A stretch of 64,000 bases of DNA, taken from assembly GCF_001512305.1 (NCBI RefSeq), contig NZ_LNUT01000004.1:1039757-1103756 (forward strand). The letters run 5' to 3'. Of the stretch, positions 16,766-25,632 are shown piece after piece; within the stretch, counting starts at the first letter, position 1; each line of letters begins with the position of its first letter. The notes beneath the pieces are model-generated. The model was not told where the DNA came from and made no database searches. It saw only the letters and a list, made by a program, of their open reading frames with translations. Source of the DNA: Arthrobacter sp. EPSL27 (lineage in GTDB: Bacteria > Actinomycetota > Actinomycetes > Actinomycetales > Micrococcaceae). Both the position numbers and the translations under genes were made by a program.

Positions 16766-17218
16766 TCATTCTTCGCCGGCGTTCCGGGATCGGTTCCGGA
16801 CCACGAGCACCGGGCAGGGGGCGTGATGGAGGACCTGGGTGGACACGGAGCCGAGTAGCAATCCGGTAAATCCTCCGAGACCGCGGGAACCCACAACCAG
16901 CAGGTCAGCGCTCCCGGCCGCCCGCAGGAGCACGGCGGCCGCGTTTCCCTGGACAACATCCCCGGTCACCGTCACGCCTTCGCTGTCCACGCGCTTTAGG
17001 GCCTCGTTCTGGAGCTCGCGTGCGGCCTGAGGGAAGACGTCCGGGTCCCAGACCAGGCCTTCCATGCCGACGGTGACGGGCGGGAACTCCCAGGCGGTCA
17101 CGGCCCTGACCTGGCCGTTGCGCAGCCGGGCCTCCGTGATTGCCCATTCCAGGGCGAGGCGCGACGGGGCAGAACCGTCGACCCCGGCCACGATACTGAA
17201 TACACCGTCGCCGCCCAT
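16766..17218 (-). CDS. Universal stress protein (UspA family)
   Basis: 150 residues with one Usp domain: N-terminal IVAGVDGSAPSRLALEWA and C-terminal GSRGLGGFTGLLLGSVS, the ATP-binding G-2X-G-9X-G(S/T) motif. The ATG at 17218 has GGAGGG upstream; the frame is open to 17329 without a better site. Such proteins help survival under stress; no specific partner is visible. It follows the membrane gene at 16282-16716 on the same strand and may be co-transcribed with it. Confidence 0.88.
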   Translation of the reverse strand: MGGDGVFSIVAGVDGSAPSRLALEWAITEARLRNGQVRAVTAWEFPPVTVGMEGLVWDPDVFPQAARELQNEALKRVDSEGVTVTGDVVQGNAAAVLLRAAGSADLLVVGSRGLGGFTGLLLGSVSTQVLHHAPCPVLVVRNRSRNAGEE

Positions 17219-17421
17219 GAGCGCCGCCCTCCGCCAAGTCCCGCAACTGTTGCCCTCAGTGTGGTCCCCGCAGGGTTTTACCCGCAAGATCGAACGTCCC
17301 GACCACGTGCCGGCCTGCGACAGAAACAAAGTCCTTTACAGGATCGTTGTACCGGTACGTGCCCTGCCACAGGGCCGGTAACCTTGAAACAGATAGCCCG
17401 CCACAGGAAGGGAGGACCGTC

Positions 17422-17892
17422 ATGACCGCACCGGCACACGCCCCCGCGATCGCGTTCCTCCGTCGTGCGGGCCTTTTTACCGCGGTGCTGGCCCTCATTG
17501 CCGGGATTTTCGGTATGCACGTCATGACCGCCACCCATGCCGTGCACTCCCCGGCCACGGCGGCAGCAACCGTCAGCGCCCACCCCGACTCATCCCCCGC
17601 CGGCCACGCGGGAGAAGCTCCTGTCGGACCATCCTCTGCCCCGCACGCGGCACAGGACGAAGCGGGTGCCCGGAGCGTTCAGTGCACGGACTCGAACACC
17701 TGCACCAGCATGCAGTCCATGACCTCGAGCTGCACCCCGTCAGCGAAGACGGGCTCCCTGGCCGCACCGCTGCCCGGCACCGGAATCATCGTCCGGAACA
17801 CCAACGCAGGGTCACAGAGCACGATCAGCGCGCTGTGGTCCTATCTCCCCGGCAGTCCTTCACCGGGCGATCTCTGCATCAGCAGAACGTAA
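17422..17892 (+). CDS. DUF6153-like membrane or exported protein
   Basis: 156 residues with ribosome site GGGAGGA before the ATG at 17422. One hydrophobic segment (LFTAVLALIAGIFGMHVMTA) near the N terminus is followed by an Ala/Ser/His-rich external part with a few cysteines (VQCTDSNTCTSMQS). This layout fits DUF6153, actinobacterial proteins often next to DUF305 genes, and DUF305 is the next gene here. Role unknown, plausibly envelope copper handling. A similar protein lies at 22770-23273. Confidence 0.65.
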   Translation: MTAPAHAPAIAFLRRAGLFTAVLALIAGIFGMHVMTATHAVHSPATAAATVSAHPDSSPAGHAGEAPVGPSSAPHAAQDEAGARSVQCTDSNTCTSMQSMTSSCTPSAKTGSLAAPLPGTGIIVRNTNAGSQSTISALWSYLPGSPSPGDLCISRT

Positions 17893-18026
17893 AACGGGGC
17901 CCCGCGCTGTGACCTGACCGGCGCCCGCCCCTGCCTGACTCTCCTCTTCTGAGCCGGGCGCATCACTGATGCACACATCCCCTGGCGCCCGCGCGCCCAC
18001 TAATGTCTTGAAGGACTTAAACAGCC

Positions 18027-18665
18027 ATGATGAACACGAAGTTTCTGACCCTTTCCGCGACCGCCATTGCCGGCGCACTGGCCCTTGCCGGCTGCTCAAC
18101 CGGCCCCTCCGCACCGTCCGCCACCTCCAGCAGCCCTGCGTCCTCCGCCAGCTCGACGCCAGAAATGGGCCCGGGGATGATGCCCAGCAGTGCACCGGCC
18201 GCCGCTACCGAACACAACGAGGCCGACACCATGTTCGCCCAGGGAATGATCCCGCACCACGAACAGGCCGTGGAGATGAGCGAGATGATGCTCAAGAAAC
18301 AGGGCATGGATGCCCGGATCACCGCCCTCGCCACCAAGATCAAGGCCGCGCAGGCCCCCGAAATCGAGCAGATGACGGGCTGGCTCAAGGCTTGGAACGA
18401 ACCGGCCAAGATGGCTTCCGGCCATGGCATGGGCGACGGGATGATGGGCGATGACGATCTGAGCAAGCTCGAGGCCGCCCAGGGCACCGAAGCGGCCAAG
18501 CTCTTCCTGACCGGGATGATCGCCCACCACCAAGGCGCCGTCATGATGGCCCAGACCGAAATGTCCCAGGGAAAGAACGCCGACGCTATCAAACTCAGCA
18601 AAGACATTGTGACGGCCCAGGAAGCCGAAATCAAGGAAATGCAGGACCTGCTGGCCGCCCTCTGA
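18027..18665 (+). CDS. DUF305 lipoprotein
   Basis: 212 residues. A lipoprotein signal peptide ends LALAGC (Cys at about residue 23), followed by a Ser/Pro linker. Two DUF305 repeats follow: FAQGMIPHHEQAVEMSEMM and FLTGMIAHHQGAVMMAQTE, each with the HH pair and Met/His residues that may bind copper. DUF305 proteins such as cyanobacterial CopM bind copper outside the cytoplasm. AAGGA lies about 12 bases upstream of the ATG. A strong hairpin follows the gene. Confidence 0.88.
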   Translation: MMNTKFLTLSATAIAGALALAGCSTGPSAPSATSSSPASSASSTPEMGPGMMPSSAPAAATEHNEADTMFAQGMIPHHEQAVEMSEMMLKKQGMDARITALATKIKAAQAPEIEQMTGWLKAWNEPAKMASGHGMGDGMMGDDDLSKLEAAQGTEAAKLFLTGMIAHHQGAVMMAQTEMSQGKNADAIKLSKDIVTAQEAEIKEMQDLLAAL

Positions 18666-18677
18666 CCGGTGTCCTAA

Positions 18678-18704
18678 GGCGCCGGCCCGTCGCGGGCCGG
18701 CGCC
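18678..18704. terminator. Strong GC hairpin after the DUF305 gene
   Basis: A perfect 12-bp stem (GGCGCCGGCCCG / CGGGCCGGCGCC) with loop TCG, 12 bases after the stop. It lacks a T-tract but probably limits read-through to the next gene. Confidence 0.6.
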
Positions 18705-18745
18705 CAACCCTGCCTTCCATTCCCGTCCGAATCCCTGGAGTCCCC

Positions 18746-19624
18746 ATGTCCAATCCTTCCCGTCCCCGGGTCCGCGCCAAAGCTGTTCTCGCAGCCGGCG
18801 CCGGCCTCATCCTTGCCCTGTCCGCATGCAGCCCGTCCTCCGTCCCGCCAGACCCCTCCCCGGCAGGCAGCACCGCCAGCTCCCTGCCGGACGCCCACGT
18901 GCACGGGCTGAGCGTCAGCACAACCGGCCAGGTGCTCCTGGCCACCCACGATGGCCTGTTCGACATCACGAAACAGCCCGCTGCCAAAATCGGCGCCACC
19001 AACGACCTGATGGGTTTCACCGGCGGCACCGATCACGGTGTCCTCTACGCTTCCGGACACCCCGGGGAAGGCTCCGACATGGCCAACCCGCTCGGGCTGA
19101 TCAGATCCACCGACGCCGGTAAAACCTGGGAAAAGCTCTCCCGTCAGGGTGAATCCGACTTCCACGCGCTCACCGCGACTAAATCCGGAATCGTTGGTTT
19201 CGACGGCGCACTGCGCACCAGCCCGGACGGGAAAACCTGGAACAGGGTGGCTGCGGATTTCGTCCCGGCCGCCCTCGCCGGAAACCCCACCAGCGACACT
19301 GTCCTGGCAACCACCCCCCAAGGGATCCGCCGCTCAACAGACGGCGGTAAGACCTGGACCGCCGTGGACTCCGGACCAGTGGTCCAGTTCGCCGCTTTCG
19401 CCAGCCCCGCCGAGGCGGTCGGAATCGAACCCGACGGGACAGTCCACACCTCGGCAGACGCCGGCGCGACCTGGACCCGAAAGGGCAAAATCGACGACAC
19501 GGTCCAGGCGGTGGCAGCAGCGAAAGGCCCGGAGGCAAGTCCCAGAATCTGGGCCGCCACGGCCAGCGGGCTCGTCGCCTCCACCGACGGAGGAGTCACG
19601 TTCCGGCCCGCCGAGGCTTCCTGA
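18746..19624 (+). CDS. Sortilin/BNR-repeat lipoprotein (F510_1955 glycosylhydrolase-like)
   Basis: 292 residues. The signal peptide ends LALSAC (lipobox Cys near residue 27). DAHVHGLSV follows, then repeated beta-propeller motifs of the form STDAGKTWEKL, TSPDGKTWNRV, STDGGKTWTAV, TSADAGATWTRK and STDGGVTF. This is the arrangement of the F510_1955 proteins often found in copper-resistance clusters beside DUF305 genes. No hydrolase residue can be assigned. Probably anchored outside the membrane; precise role unknown. Confidence 0.75.
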   Translation: MSNPSRPRVRAKAVLAAGAGLILALSACSPSSVPPDPSPAGSTASSLPDAHVHGLSVSTTGQVLLATHDGLFDITKQPAAKIGATNDLMGFTGGTDHGVLYASGHPGEGSDMANPLGLIRSTDAGKTWEKLSRQGESDFHALTATKSGIVGFDGALRTSPDGKTWNRVAADFVPAALAGNPTSDTVLATTPQGIRRSTDGGKTWTAVDSGPVVQFAAFASPAEAVGIEPDGTVHTSADAGATWTRKGKIDDTVQAVAAAKGPEASPRIWAATASGLVASTDGGVTFRPAEAS

Positions 19625-19967
19625 CCGCACCACGCGTGGCCGTACACGGGCCTCGCCATTGTGTGGTCCACCTTCCGCGAGGAAGTCCTGCGCTCACAGT
19701 TGCGGCTCGGCACAGCCCTTTGAGACCTTCCAAGGGCCGCAGAACCTGCCCACGTCGGGGCCGGGGAACACACCGCCGCGTTCCAGCGCATTCTGTTGTT
19801 CCTTCCTGGCCTCATCATCGTGGCGGGGCCAGGCTAGTGCTCCGCTGGCAGGCGGACCCTGGTCCCGTCCTCAGAGAGGGGCTGACGACGTGACCATCAG
19901 GGGTTTAGGGTGAGCGTGACGGCCGGACAGGCCGGCCGCCCCATCGCCGCGCGACAGGAGCTGCGTC
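19625..19967. other. Intergenic gap before the DUF326 gene
   Basis: About 340 bases. In the frame of the preceding gene, after its stop, short protein-like stretches appear (TGLAIVWSTFREEVLRSQ; AAFQRILLFLPGLIIVAG) separated by a stop. They may be the decayed remains of a membrane protein, but I cannot identify it. No clear promoter. Confidence 0.35.
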
Positions 19968-20378
19968 ATGACCCACCACATCACTGCCATGCTCGACGTC
20001 CACCCGCAGGCGGCAGAAAGCGCCGAGAAAACAAAGCTGGCCGAATGCATCGCCGCGTGCATTCAGTGCGCCCAGACCTGCACAGCTTGCGCTGACGCGT
20101 GCCTTGCCGAAGACATGGTCGCTGACCTTGTCTCCTGCATCCGCACGGATCTGGACTGCGCGGACATCTGCGCCGCCACCGGCGCCGTCATGACCCGCCA
20201 AACAGCGTCCAACGCTGGCATCAGCCGCGCAATTCTGGAGGCCTGCCGCACCGCCTGTGCCGCCTGCGCCGAGGAGTGCGAGAAGCACTCCGGTATGCAC
20301 GAACACTGCAGGATCTGCGCCGAAGCCTGCCGTCGGTGCGAAGCGGCCTGCGCCTCCCTCCTGGCTGCACTGGCCTAA
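19968..20378 (+). CDS. Four-helix-bundle copper-binding protein (DUF326/Csp)
   Basis: 136 residues with about 20 cysteines in CxxxC spacing on four helices (ECIAACIQCAQTCTACADAC, DCADICAATGA, CRTACAACAEECEKH, CRICAEACRRCEAAC). This is the Csp/DUF326 pattern, in which cysteines line the core of a helical bundle and store many Cu(I) ions. No signal peptide is visible, so it is probably cytosolic (Csp3-like). The run of HxxxHC near the end (GMHEHCRIC) fits too. Confidence 0.9.
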   Translation: MTHHITAMLDVHPQAAESAEKTKLAECIAACIQCAQTCTACADACLAEDMVADLVSCIRTDLDCADICAATGAVMTRQTASNAGISRAILEACRTACAACAEECEKHSGMHEHCRICAEACRRCEAACASLLAALA

Positions 20379-20511
20379 GTATCATCCGGCCCATCCGCCG
20401 GCCGGTGCGGATGCGTTGAAACCGGCCCGCGTGGACCGGGACCTCGGACTCTACCTCTCAGCCGAGGCCGGGCGAAGAGTCGGAGTATCTCTGAAACGAA
20501 AGGCACCGGTC

Positions 20512-20787
20512 ATGATGTGGGGTTACGGACAAGGCATGGGATGGATGTGGCTCTGGGCTCTTCTGCTACTTATCGGGATCGCGCTGCTGGTGTTGCTGGC
20601 GGTCAGAGTCTTTGGCGGCGGCGTCCGTAATAATGGATACGGACCTCCAGGCCCCCAGGGGCCAGGAGCACCGCCGCCGGTCGGAGGGAGCAGGGCCCGC
20701 CAGATCCTCGACGAGCGCTTTGCAAGAGGAGAACTCACCGCAGACCAGTACCGCGAAAACCTCAAAGTGCTCGGTGAGGGCCCGTAG
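20512..20787 (+). CDS. Small membrane protein with SHOCT domain
   Basis: 91 residues. One membrane segment (WLWALLLLIGIALLVLLAV), a Gly/Pro linker, then the SHOCT motif ILDERFARGELTADQYRENL. SHOCT peptides attach short helices to other proteins, often in membrane or copper contexts. The ATG at 20512 has GAAAGG upstream. Its stop overlaps the GTG of the multicopper oxidase gene by one base, so they are coupled. Confidence 0.85.
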   Translation: MMWGYGQGMGWMWLWALLLLIGIALLVLLAVRVFGGGVRNNGYGPPGPQGPGAPPPVGGSRARQILDERFARGELTADQYRENLKVLGEGP

Positions 20788-22259
20788 TGAAGCCCATCAG
20801 CCGCCGACAGGCGGTGCTGCTGGGCGGGCTCGGCATTGCGGGAACGGTGGCCGGCGGCGCCGGAATGATCTGGACCCTGTCGTCGCGGCAGACTCCCGTT
20901 ACGGGAAGCGACCTGACCCAGCCGCCGGAGGAACGAAGCACCAACGGCCAGCTGCAGGTGCGGCTTGAAGCCGCACCCGGACAGATTCTGCTGGCAGGCC
21001 GGCAGGCCGCGGCCCTTGGCTACAACGGCGGAATCCCCGGCCCGACTCTTCGCGTACGCGCCGGGGATGTCCTGCGCATCGGGCTCGTCAACAAGCTGAC
21101 CCAGGCCACCAACCTGCACGTGCACGGCCTCCACGTTTCCCCCGAGGGCAACGGGGACAACGTCTTCGTCTCGGTCGAACCTGGCAGCACCTTCGACTAC
21201 GAATACAAACTTCCCGGGGACCATCCCCCCGGCGTGTACTGGTATCACCCCCACCACCACGGCATGGTCGCCGATCAGATCTTCGCCGGGCTCTTCGGAG
21301 CAATCATCGTCGAAGACCCTGAACCCATCGAGGCAAGTGCGGAACGGGTACTGGTCATTTCAGACACCACCCTGGACGGCCTGGGCAACATCCCGGAAGT
21401 CCCTGCGATGGAACGGATGATGGGCCGGGAGGGTGAACTGATCCTCGTCAACGGTCAAAGCAACCCGCAATTCAGTGCCCGCCCAGGACAACGCGAACGG
21501 TGGCGCATCATCAACACGTGCGTGTCCCGCTACCTCCGCCTACGACTCGACGGACAGCAGCTGCAGCTCCTCGGCATGGACTCCGGCCGCTTCCCCACAC
21601 CCGAGAGTGTGGATGAACTTCTCCTCACGCCCGGAAACCGGGCGGACCTCCTCGTGACCACAACGACCGGGGACTCCGTGCTGCGCGCGCTCTACCAGAA
21701 CCGGGGAAGCATGCCGGGAATGATGGGACCGGGGTCCGGAGCACGCAACCCTGCAAACCAGCCGGACGGCGCCGCGCTGGCCACCCTCCGGGCAGGCGGC
21801 GAACCGGTCGCAGCCCTGACGGCCGTGCCTGCCCAGCAGGGGCTGGGCGACCTCCGGTCAGCCGCCGTGGCGGCCCGCCGTCAGATCGTCCTGGCCGCCG
21901 GCATGGGCATGGGCATGGGCGAACGCGGGGGCATGATGCGTTTCACGATCGACGGCAGGGAATTCAACGAGGCCAGAACAGACACAACGGTAGCCGCCGG
22001 GAATGTGGAGGAATGGACGCTGACCAACACCAGCCCCATGGACCACCCCTTCCACCTGCACGTCTGGCCGATGCAAATCATCGAGGAAAACGGCCTAGGG
22101 ACGAACACCGCCATCTGGCAGGACGTGGTCAACGTACCCGCAAACGGGCGTGTAAAGGTCAGGGTAGCTTTCAAGGACTTCCGCGGACGCTCGGCTTACC
22201 ACTGCCACATTCTGGATCACGAGGACCTCGGCATGATGGGGGCTATCGAAGTCCGGTAA
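20787..22259 (+). CDS. Multicopper oxidase (CueO-like)
   Basis: 490 residues. A Tat-type signal (ISRRQAVLLGGLGIAG) exports the folded protein. All four copper-ligand blocks are present: HVHGLHVSP, WYHPHHHG, HPFHLHVWP and HCHILDHEDLGMM. A Met-rich part (MPGMMGPG and GMGMGERGGMM) resembles the Met-rich copper loop of CueO. Expected reaction: oxidise Cu(I) to Cu(II) with reduction of O2 to water outside the membrane, lowering copper toxicity. The GTG start overlaps the SHOCT gene stop. Confidence 0.92.
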   Translation: MKPISRRQAVLLGGLGIAGTVAGGAGMIWTLSSRQTPVTGSDLTQPPEERSTNGQLQVRLEAAPGQILLAGRQAAALGYNGGIPGPTLRVRAGDVLRIGLVNKLTQATNLHVHGLHVSPEGNGDNVFVSVEPGSTFDYEYKLPGDHPPGVYWYHPHHHGMVADQIFAGLFGAIIVEDPEPIEASAERVLVISDTTLDGLGNIPEVPAMERMMGREGELILVNGQSNPQFSARPGQRERWRIINTCVSRYLRLRLDGQQLQLLGMDSGRFPTPESVDELLLTPGNRADLLVTTTTGDSVLRALYQNRGSMPGMMGPGSGARNPANQPDGAALATLRAGGEPVAALTAVPAQQGLGDLRSAAVAARRQIVLAAGMGMGMGERGGMMRFTIDGREFNEARTDTTVAAGNVEEWTLTNTSPMDHPFHLHVWPMQIIEENGLGTNTAIWQDVVNVPANGRVKVRVAFKDFRGRSAYHCHILDHEDLGMMGAIEVR

Positions 22260-22273
22260 AAACGTTCGGACCG

Positions 22274-22558
22274 TTAGGCATTCCCGCCTTCCTGGTACGT
22301 GATCAAGACCACCGCAGATGCAACGTATTGGACCGCCACTGGGCGGACGGACTGCGAAGACCCAGTTGGAATGCCCGCCGGAACTGAAGTCACAGCGTGG
22401 GTACCCGACTCAATAGACCAGAGTCTGCTGCCCTCCTCTTCCAGCAGACTCAAGGTACCGGCGAGTGAGTCATCGAGCATTCTCTGGAGGGCCATCATCG
22501 CTTCGGAGATGGAATGGAAGCCATCGGTGGCGACAACGAGGGATTGCGTTTTGGTCAT
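22274..22558 (-). CDS. Small protein of unknown function
   Basis: 94 residues from the ATG at 22558 (GGAAAG about 11 bases upstream). It reads MTKTQSLVVATDGFHS, a helical acidic centre (MMALQRMLDDSLAGTLSLLE) and a C-terminal strand pair (VAVQYVASAVVLITYQ). It converges with the multicopper oxidase gene, 14 bases apart. The open frame extends further upstream but is less protein-like. I do not recognise the family. Confidence 0.5.
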   Translation of the reverse strand: MTKTQSLVVATDGFHSISEAMMALQRMLDDSLAGTLSLLEEEGSRLWSIESGTHAVTSVPAGIPTGSSQSVRPVAVQYVASAVVLITYQEGGNA

Positions 22559-22769
22559 GACAAGAGACTTTCCGTAGACCCACGCGAACTCAGCGCGTGG
22601 CGTGCATGATCTGAAAAGGGGGCTTGAAGCAGTGGAAGCGGAATCACCGGTCTCCCGCGAGCTCCGGCGCCTAACGGGAGCAACAGCCGACGGCTCGACG
22701 GAGCTGCGGGACGGCCAACGCAGGTGCAGGCCAGCCGGCCGGAATAGGGCGGCTTCCAGTGCGCTGGTT

Positions 22770-23273
22770 CTACGTCCGGCGGATCGAAAGTTGAACGAGC
22801 GAAAGGCCAACGGGCACGGCATCTTGAACTCCGGCGAGCCGACCCTGCACATTGCCAACGCGGACGGGTCCGCCAGAGGTTGCGGACAGAATTAGAACGT
22901 CCGGGGCTGCGCTGCGGACTAGAGTTCCGTCTCGAGGATCGTAAATGTCGTGCGCGCACCCTTCGTCATCGGCAGGTAACGACTCCGCTGGTTCGACGTG
23001 GACATTTGCGGGGTCTACCCCGGGCACGGCCGGCCCCTCGCGGCTCAGAAGATCTGGAGCTGAGGTATCAAACGCGTGTTCGTGTGAGAGATGGTCAGCG
23101 CTGGCTATTGCGTGCGATTGACTTCCGGTGTCTACTCCCGCGCCCGCGTGCATCCCGGCCAGACAGGTCACTGCAGAGCAGGCAACCAGCAGAACCATCG
23201 TGATCAAGGCGGCGACGACTGGCAGCGACAGCCCTGATTGACGCATGTTGGAGCCGCCAGCAAGCCCGCCCAC
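22770..23273 (-). CDS. Possible DUF6153-like membrane protein
   Basis: 167 residues with a GTG start at 23273 preceded by GAGGGGG (an ATG at 23246 is possible). One hydrophobic helix (VVAALITMVLLVACSAVTCL) leads to GMHAGAGVDTGSQSHA, a layout like the protein at 17422-17892 and DUF6153 proteins. The exposed remainder ends VGLSLVQLSIRRT. It closes the copper island before a resolvase region. Function unknown. Confidence 0.55.
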   Translation of the reverse strand: MGGLAGGSNMRQSGLSLPVVAALITMVLLVACSAVTCLAGMHAGAGVDTGSQSHAIASADHLSHEHAFDTSAPDLLSREGPAVPGVDPANVHVEPAESLPADDEGCAHDIYDPRDGTLVRSAAPDVLILSATSGGPVRVGNVQGRLAGVQDAVPVGLSLVQLSIRRT

Positions 23274-23535
23274 GTGCGCCCCCTCTGCTCAATTGACGCC
23301 ATCATACTGGACTGCCCCTCGCACCGACCCTCCCCGATAGCCGGGGCCTAGCGCGTTGGCGCTCCCCATGACCGCTACCGCCCCCCGCAGCTGCTGCCAG
23401 TGGGTGCTCTCACAAACGAAGGATTTCAAGAACAGGTTGATTTGAGAATCGTGGTGTTCCCAGCGAGCTGTTGCAAACGGGCATCTTTCTGCGGAAAACC
23501 GCCGTTGGGACGAAAAACCGAGCTCAGGGCCGGTC

Positions 23536-23610
23536 GTTCTCACAAATAGTTCTCAAAACGGTACAGTCGAACCAGCGCACCGGACTGAGTTTTGAGAAGA
23601 GAACACCCCC
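23536..23610. promoter_or_regulatory. res-like recombination site upstream of resolvase
   Basis: Immediately upstream of the resolvase, GTTCTCA occurs twice (from about 23537 and again in GTTCTCAAAACGGTAC) and the inverted form TTTTGAGAAGAGAAC lies just before the start codon. Paired GTTCTCA/TGAGAA arms upstream of a serine recombinase are typical of a res or crossover site that also serves as its promoter-operator. Confidence 0.6.
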
Positions 23611-24192
23611 ATGACCGCACACCGAATCGGCTACGCCCGAGTCTCCACCCGGGACCAGAACCTGGGCTTGCAGATCGACGCCCTGAAGAAGGCCGGATGC
23701 GACAAAATCTACGAAGACACGATCAGCGGCACCAAGTCTCACCGCCCCGGACTCGACCAGGCACTGGACACCCTGCGCGACGGTGACACCCTGGTGGTGT
23801 GGAAGCTAGACCGCCTGGGCCGGAGCGTGAAAGACCTCCTGGACTTCGCCGGCGGCCTAAACAACCGCGGCGTAGGCTTCGTCAGCCTCACCGACGCGAT
23901 CGATACCACCACGGCTTCCGGGCGCTTTTTCTTCAACGTGATGGCATCCCTGGCCCAGATGGAACGGGAGCTCATGGTCGAACGCACCCAAGCCGGGCTG
24001 CTGGCCGCGCGCGAACAGGGACGGGTCGGCGGCCGCAAACGCATCATGACGGAAGCCAAGATCCGCTCAGCCCGCAAACTACTCAACCAGGGAACACCGC
24101 CCCGGGAAGTGGCCACGAGCCTCGGCGTCTCCGTCCCGACGCTCTACCGGTGGGTCCCGGCAGCAAGCGCGACGGGGCCTTCGACGCAATAG
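23611..24192 (+). CDS. Serine recombinase (resolvase/invertase family)
   Basis: 193 residues. The catalytic N-terminal domain has RIGYARVSTRDQNLGLQ with nucleophile Ser12, then LVVWKLDRLGRSVKDLL and FFNVMASLAQMERELMVERT. A C-terminal helix-turn-helix (PREVATSLGVSVPTLYRW) binds res. The length fits the Tn3-resolvase/Pin group. No Tn3 transposase is nearby, so it may be a stranded resolvase or act as a plasmid multimer-resolution system. A relic of a similar gene lies near 51873. Confidence 0.92.
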   Translation: MTAHRIGYARVSTRDQNLGLQIDALKKAGCDKIYEDTISGTKSHRPGLDQALDTLRDGDTLVVWKLDRLGRSVKDLLDFAGGLNNRGVGFVSLTDAIDTTTASGRFFFNVMASLAQMERELMVERTQAGLLAAREQGRVGGRKRIMTEAKIRSARKLLNQGTPPREVATSLGVSVPTLYRWVPAASATGPSTQ

Positions 24193-24201
24193 TCGCTGCT
24201 G

Positions 24202-24366
24202 TTTGGTGCAGGCGACTTCTGAAAAGTGACGGTTGGTGCAGAGGACTATTGAGCGGAATGCAATTCCGTGCAGGGGACTTGTGACATCTCCATGTCCGTA
24301 CTCGTCTGCACTACCCCGGAATTCCGCGGGAGCGAGTGCAGACGACTTCTGAAAACGACATTTGGA
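24202..24366. repeat. Cluster of four related ~20-bp repeats, possible IS end remnant
   Basis: Four imperfect direct repeats of the form GTGCAGnnGACTTnTGAnAA occur at about 24206, 24235, 24268 and 24335. Multiple internal repeats of this kind are typical of IS21-family ends. There is no transposase with them, so they may be a stranded element end. Confidence 0.45.
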
Positions 24367-24535
24367 GGGCTCCCGGTCTTCCATCTCGACACAGGCACAA
24401 AGGGTCGTTTTTGAGGTGAGCTCGGAGTCGCGGTGAAGAGTTGGAACTGACGGCGATAGGTGAGCATCGCCAGGCATCCTGCACTCAGGTCGGCCCAGAG
24501 GCCGACACAGAATGCACCTCAGTTCATCCGTTCTT

Positions 24536-25591
24536 CTACTGGGGAGGACTCACCACTAAGTGCCATAAAGGCAACCGAGGTGATTGAAAGCCGGCTGGTA
24601 CAAGTCGAGGAAGCATCCCGACATCAGGCTCACTCGCTAGCGACGTGACCGATCCAGAATTCGCCGTCATTGACATATACAGCGAGGAGTACAGCGAACT
24701 CAGAGCACCCACAACTGCAAAGTTCTGACGGACTTCTTGTTCGGGAGGTCTTAGAGTCCAGCTGATCCTCTTGAGCCGGCCCCCATCGTCGGATAGGACA
24801 ATTTCCTCATCTTCCTCCCAATCTGAGTGGAGTAGCAGAAACATCACAAGGTCGTTCTCGATCTTGGTCTGCATCAGCTGGTTCCCGCACCATTTTTCGA
24901 CTTTGGCAATCTTAAAGTTCGCTCCGTCATTAGTGGCCTGGTTCTCCTCAGGACTATCGGAGGGGTGGATGACAAGCTTCAGAGGGGGAACAACTCCCAG
25001 CATCCGGTCCCCTAAAATCGACATCTCACTCCACATGAGTGCCGATTTCAGAGGGAGCAGGATCTTCCTCGTATTGGGAGCTGCGGAAAGCTTGTGAATG
25101 GGAACGAGTGTCCACTGGTTAATGCCGGACCAGTAGCACGCCAAATACGGTTCGCATCCCATCATGGTCGCGTAGCGAGCAATCCCTTCAACCTCACCTG
25201 CGCTTATTTTCAGGCCTTTAAAGGTGTCCTTGGGCCCGACACTCTTCACCTCTACCAGCAGCCTGCGCCCGTCATCCAGGATCAGCGACCAGTCAGGGAT
25301 CTTGATTTTTGTCCCCGCGTAATATGCTGTTCCGGCGTCTTCTTCCTTCAGCAGCTGAACACCGTCCAAAGCTGCCACCAAGGCACCAAAGAAATTCTGC
25401 GTGTGCCAGCCGTACACCGTTGAAGGGCGCGAGAGTGAGGCTGAAACACCGTCGTGAACTCTCGAAACAAACTCCTGAACCCGTTCGGGATCATCTAGGC
25501 GGCGGGAATCACGGAGCCCTGCCCCCAATGTGGCATAAAGGTTCAGGGAATCCAGTTCTGCCGGATTCCGGTGGAGTTTCTGCAGCGGCAT
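24536..25591 (-). CDS. PD-(D/E)XK nuclease-like protein beside type ISP enzyme
   Basis: 351 residues. The central part holds IKIPDWSLILDDGRRLLVEVKS, which fits a PD-(D/E)XK nuclease core (Asp, then EVK). Further stretches (CEPYLACYWSGINQWTLVP) resemble such folds, and a C-terminal helical region follows. It starts 41 bases downstream of the type ISP stop on the same strand, so it is probably in one operon. Possible role: an accessory nuclease of the restriction system or an independent defence protein. I cannot assign a named family. Confidence 0.65.
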   Translation of the reverse strand: MPLQKLHRNPAELDSLNLYATLGAGLRDSRRLDDPERVQEFVSRVHDGVSASLSRPSTVYGWHTQNFFGALVAALDGVQLLKEEDAGTAYYAGTKIKIPDWSLILDDGRRLLVEVKSVGPKDTFKGLKISAGEVEGIARYATMMGCEPYLACYWSGINQWTLVPIHKLSAAPNTRKILLPLKSALMWSEMSILGDRMLGVVPPLKLVIHPSDSPEENQATNDGANFKIAKVEKWCGNQLMQTKIENDLVMFLLLHSDWEEDEEIVLSDDGGRLKRISWTLRPPEQEVRQNFAVVGALSSLYSSLYMSMTANSGSVTSLASEPDVGMLPRLVPAGFQSPRLPLWHLVVSPPQ

Positions 25592-25632
25592 AGACCGATC
25601 CTTACATAGAGCCGGTCAGATCCTCCCGCCGC

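Noticed and set aside
19905-20306. 133-codon minus-strand frame over the DUF326 gene
   Set aside because: Antisense shadow of the Cys-rich copper protein.
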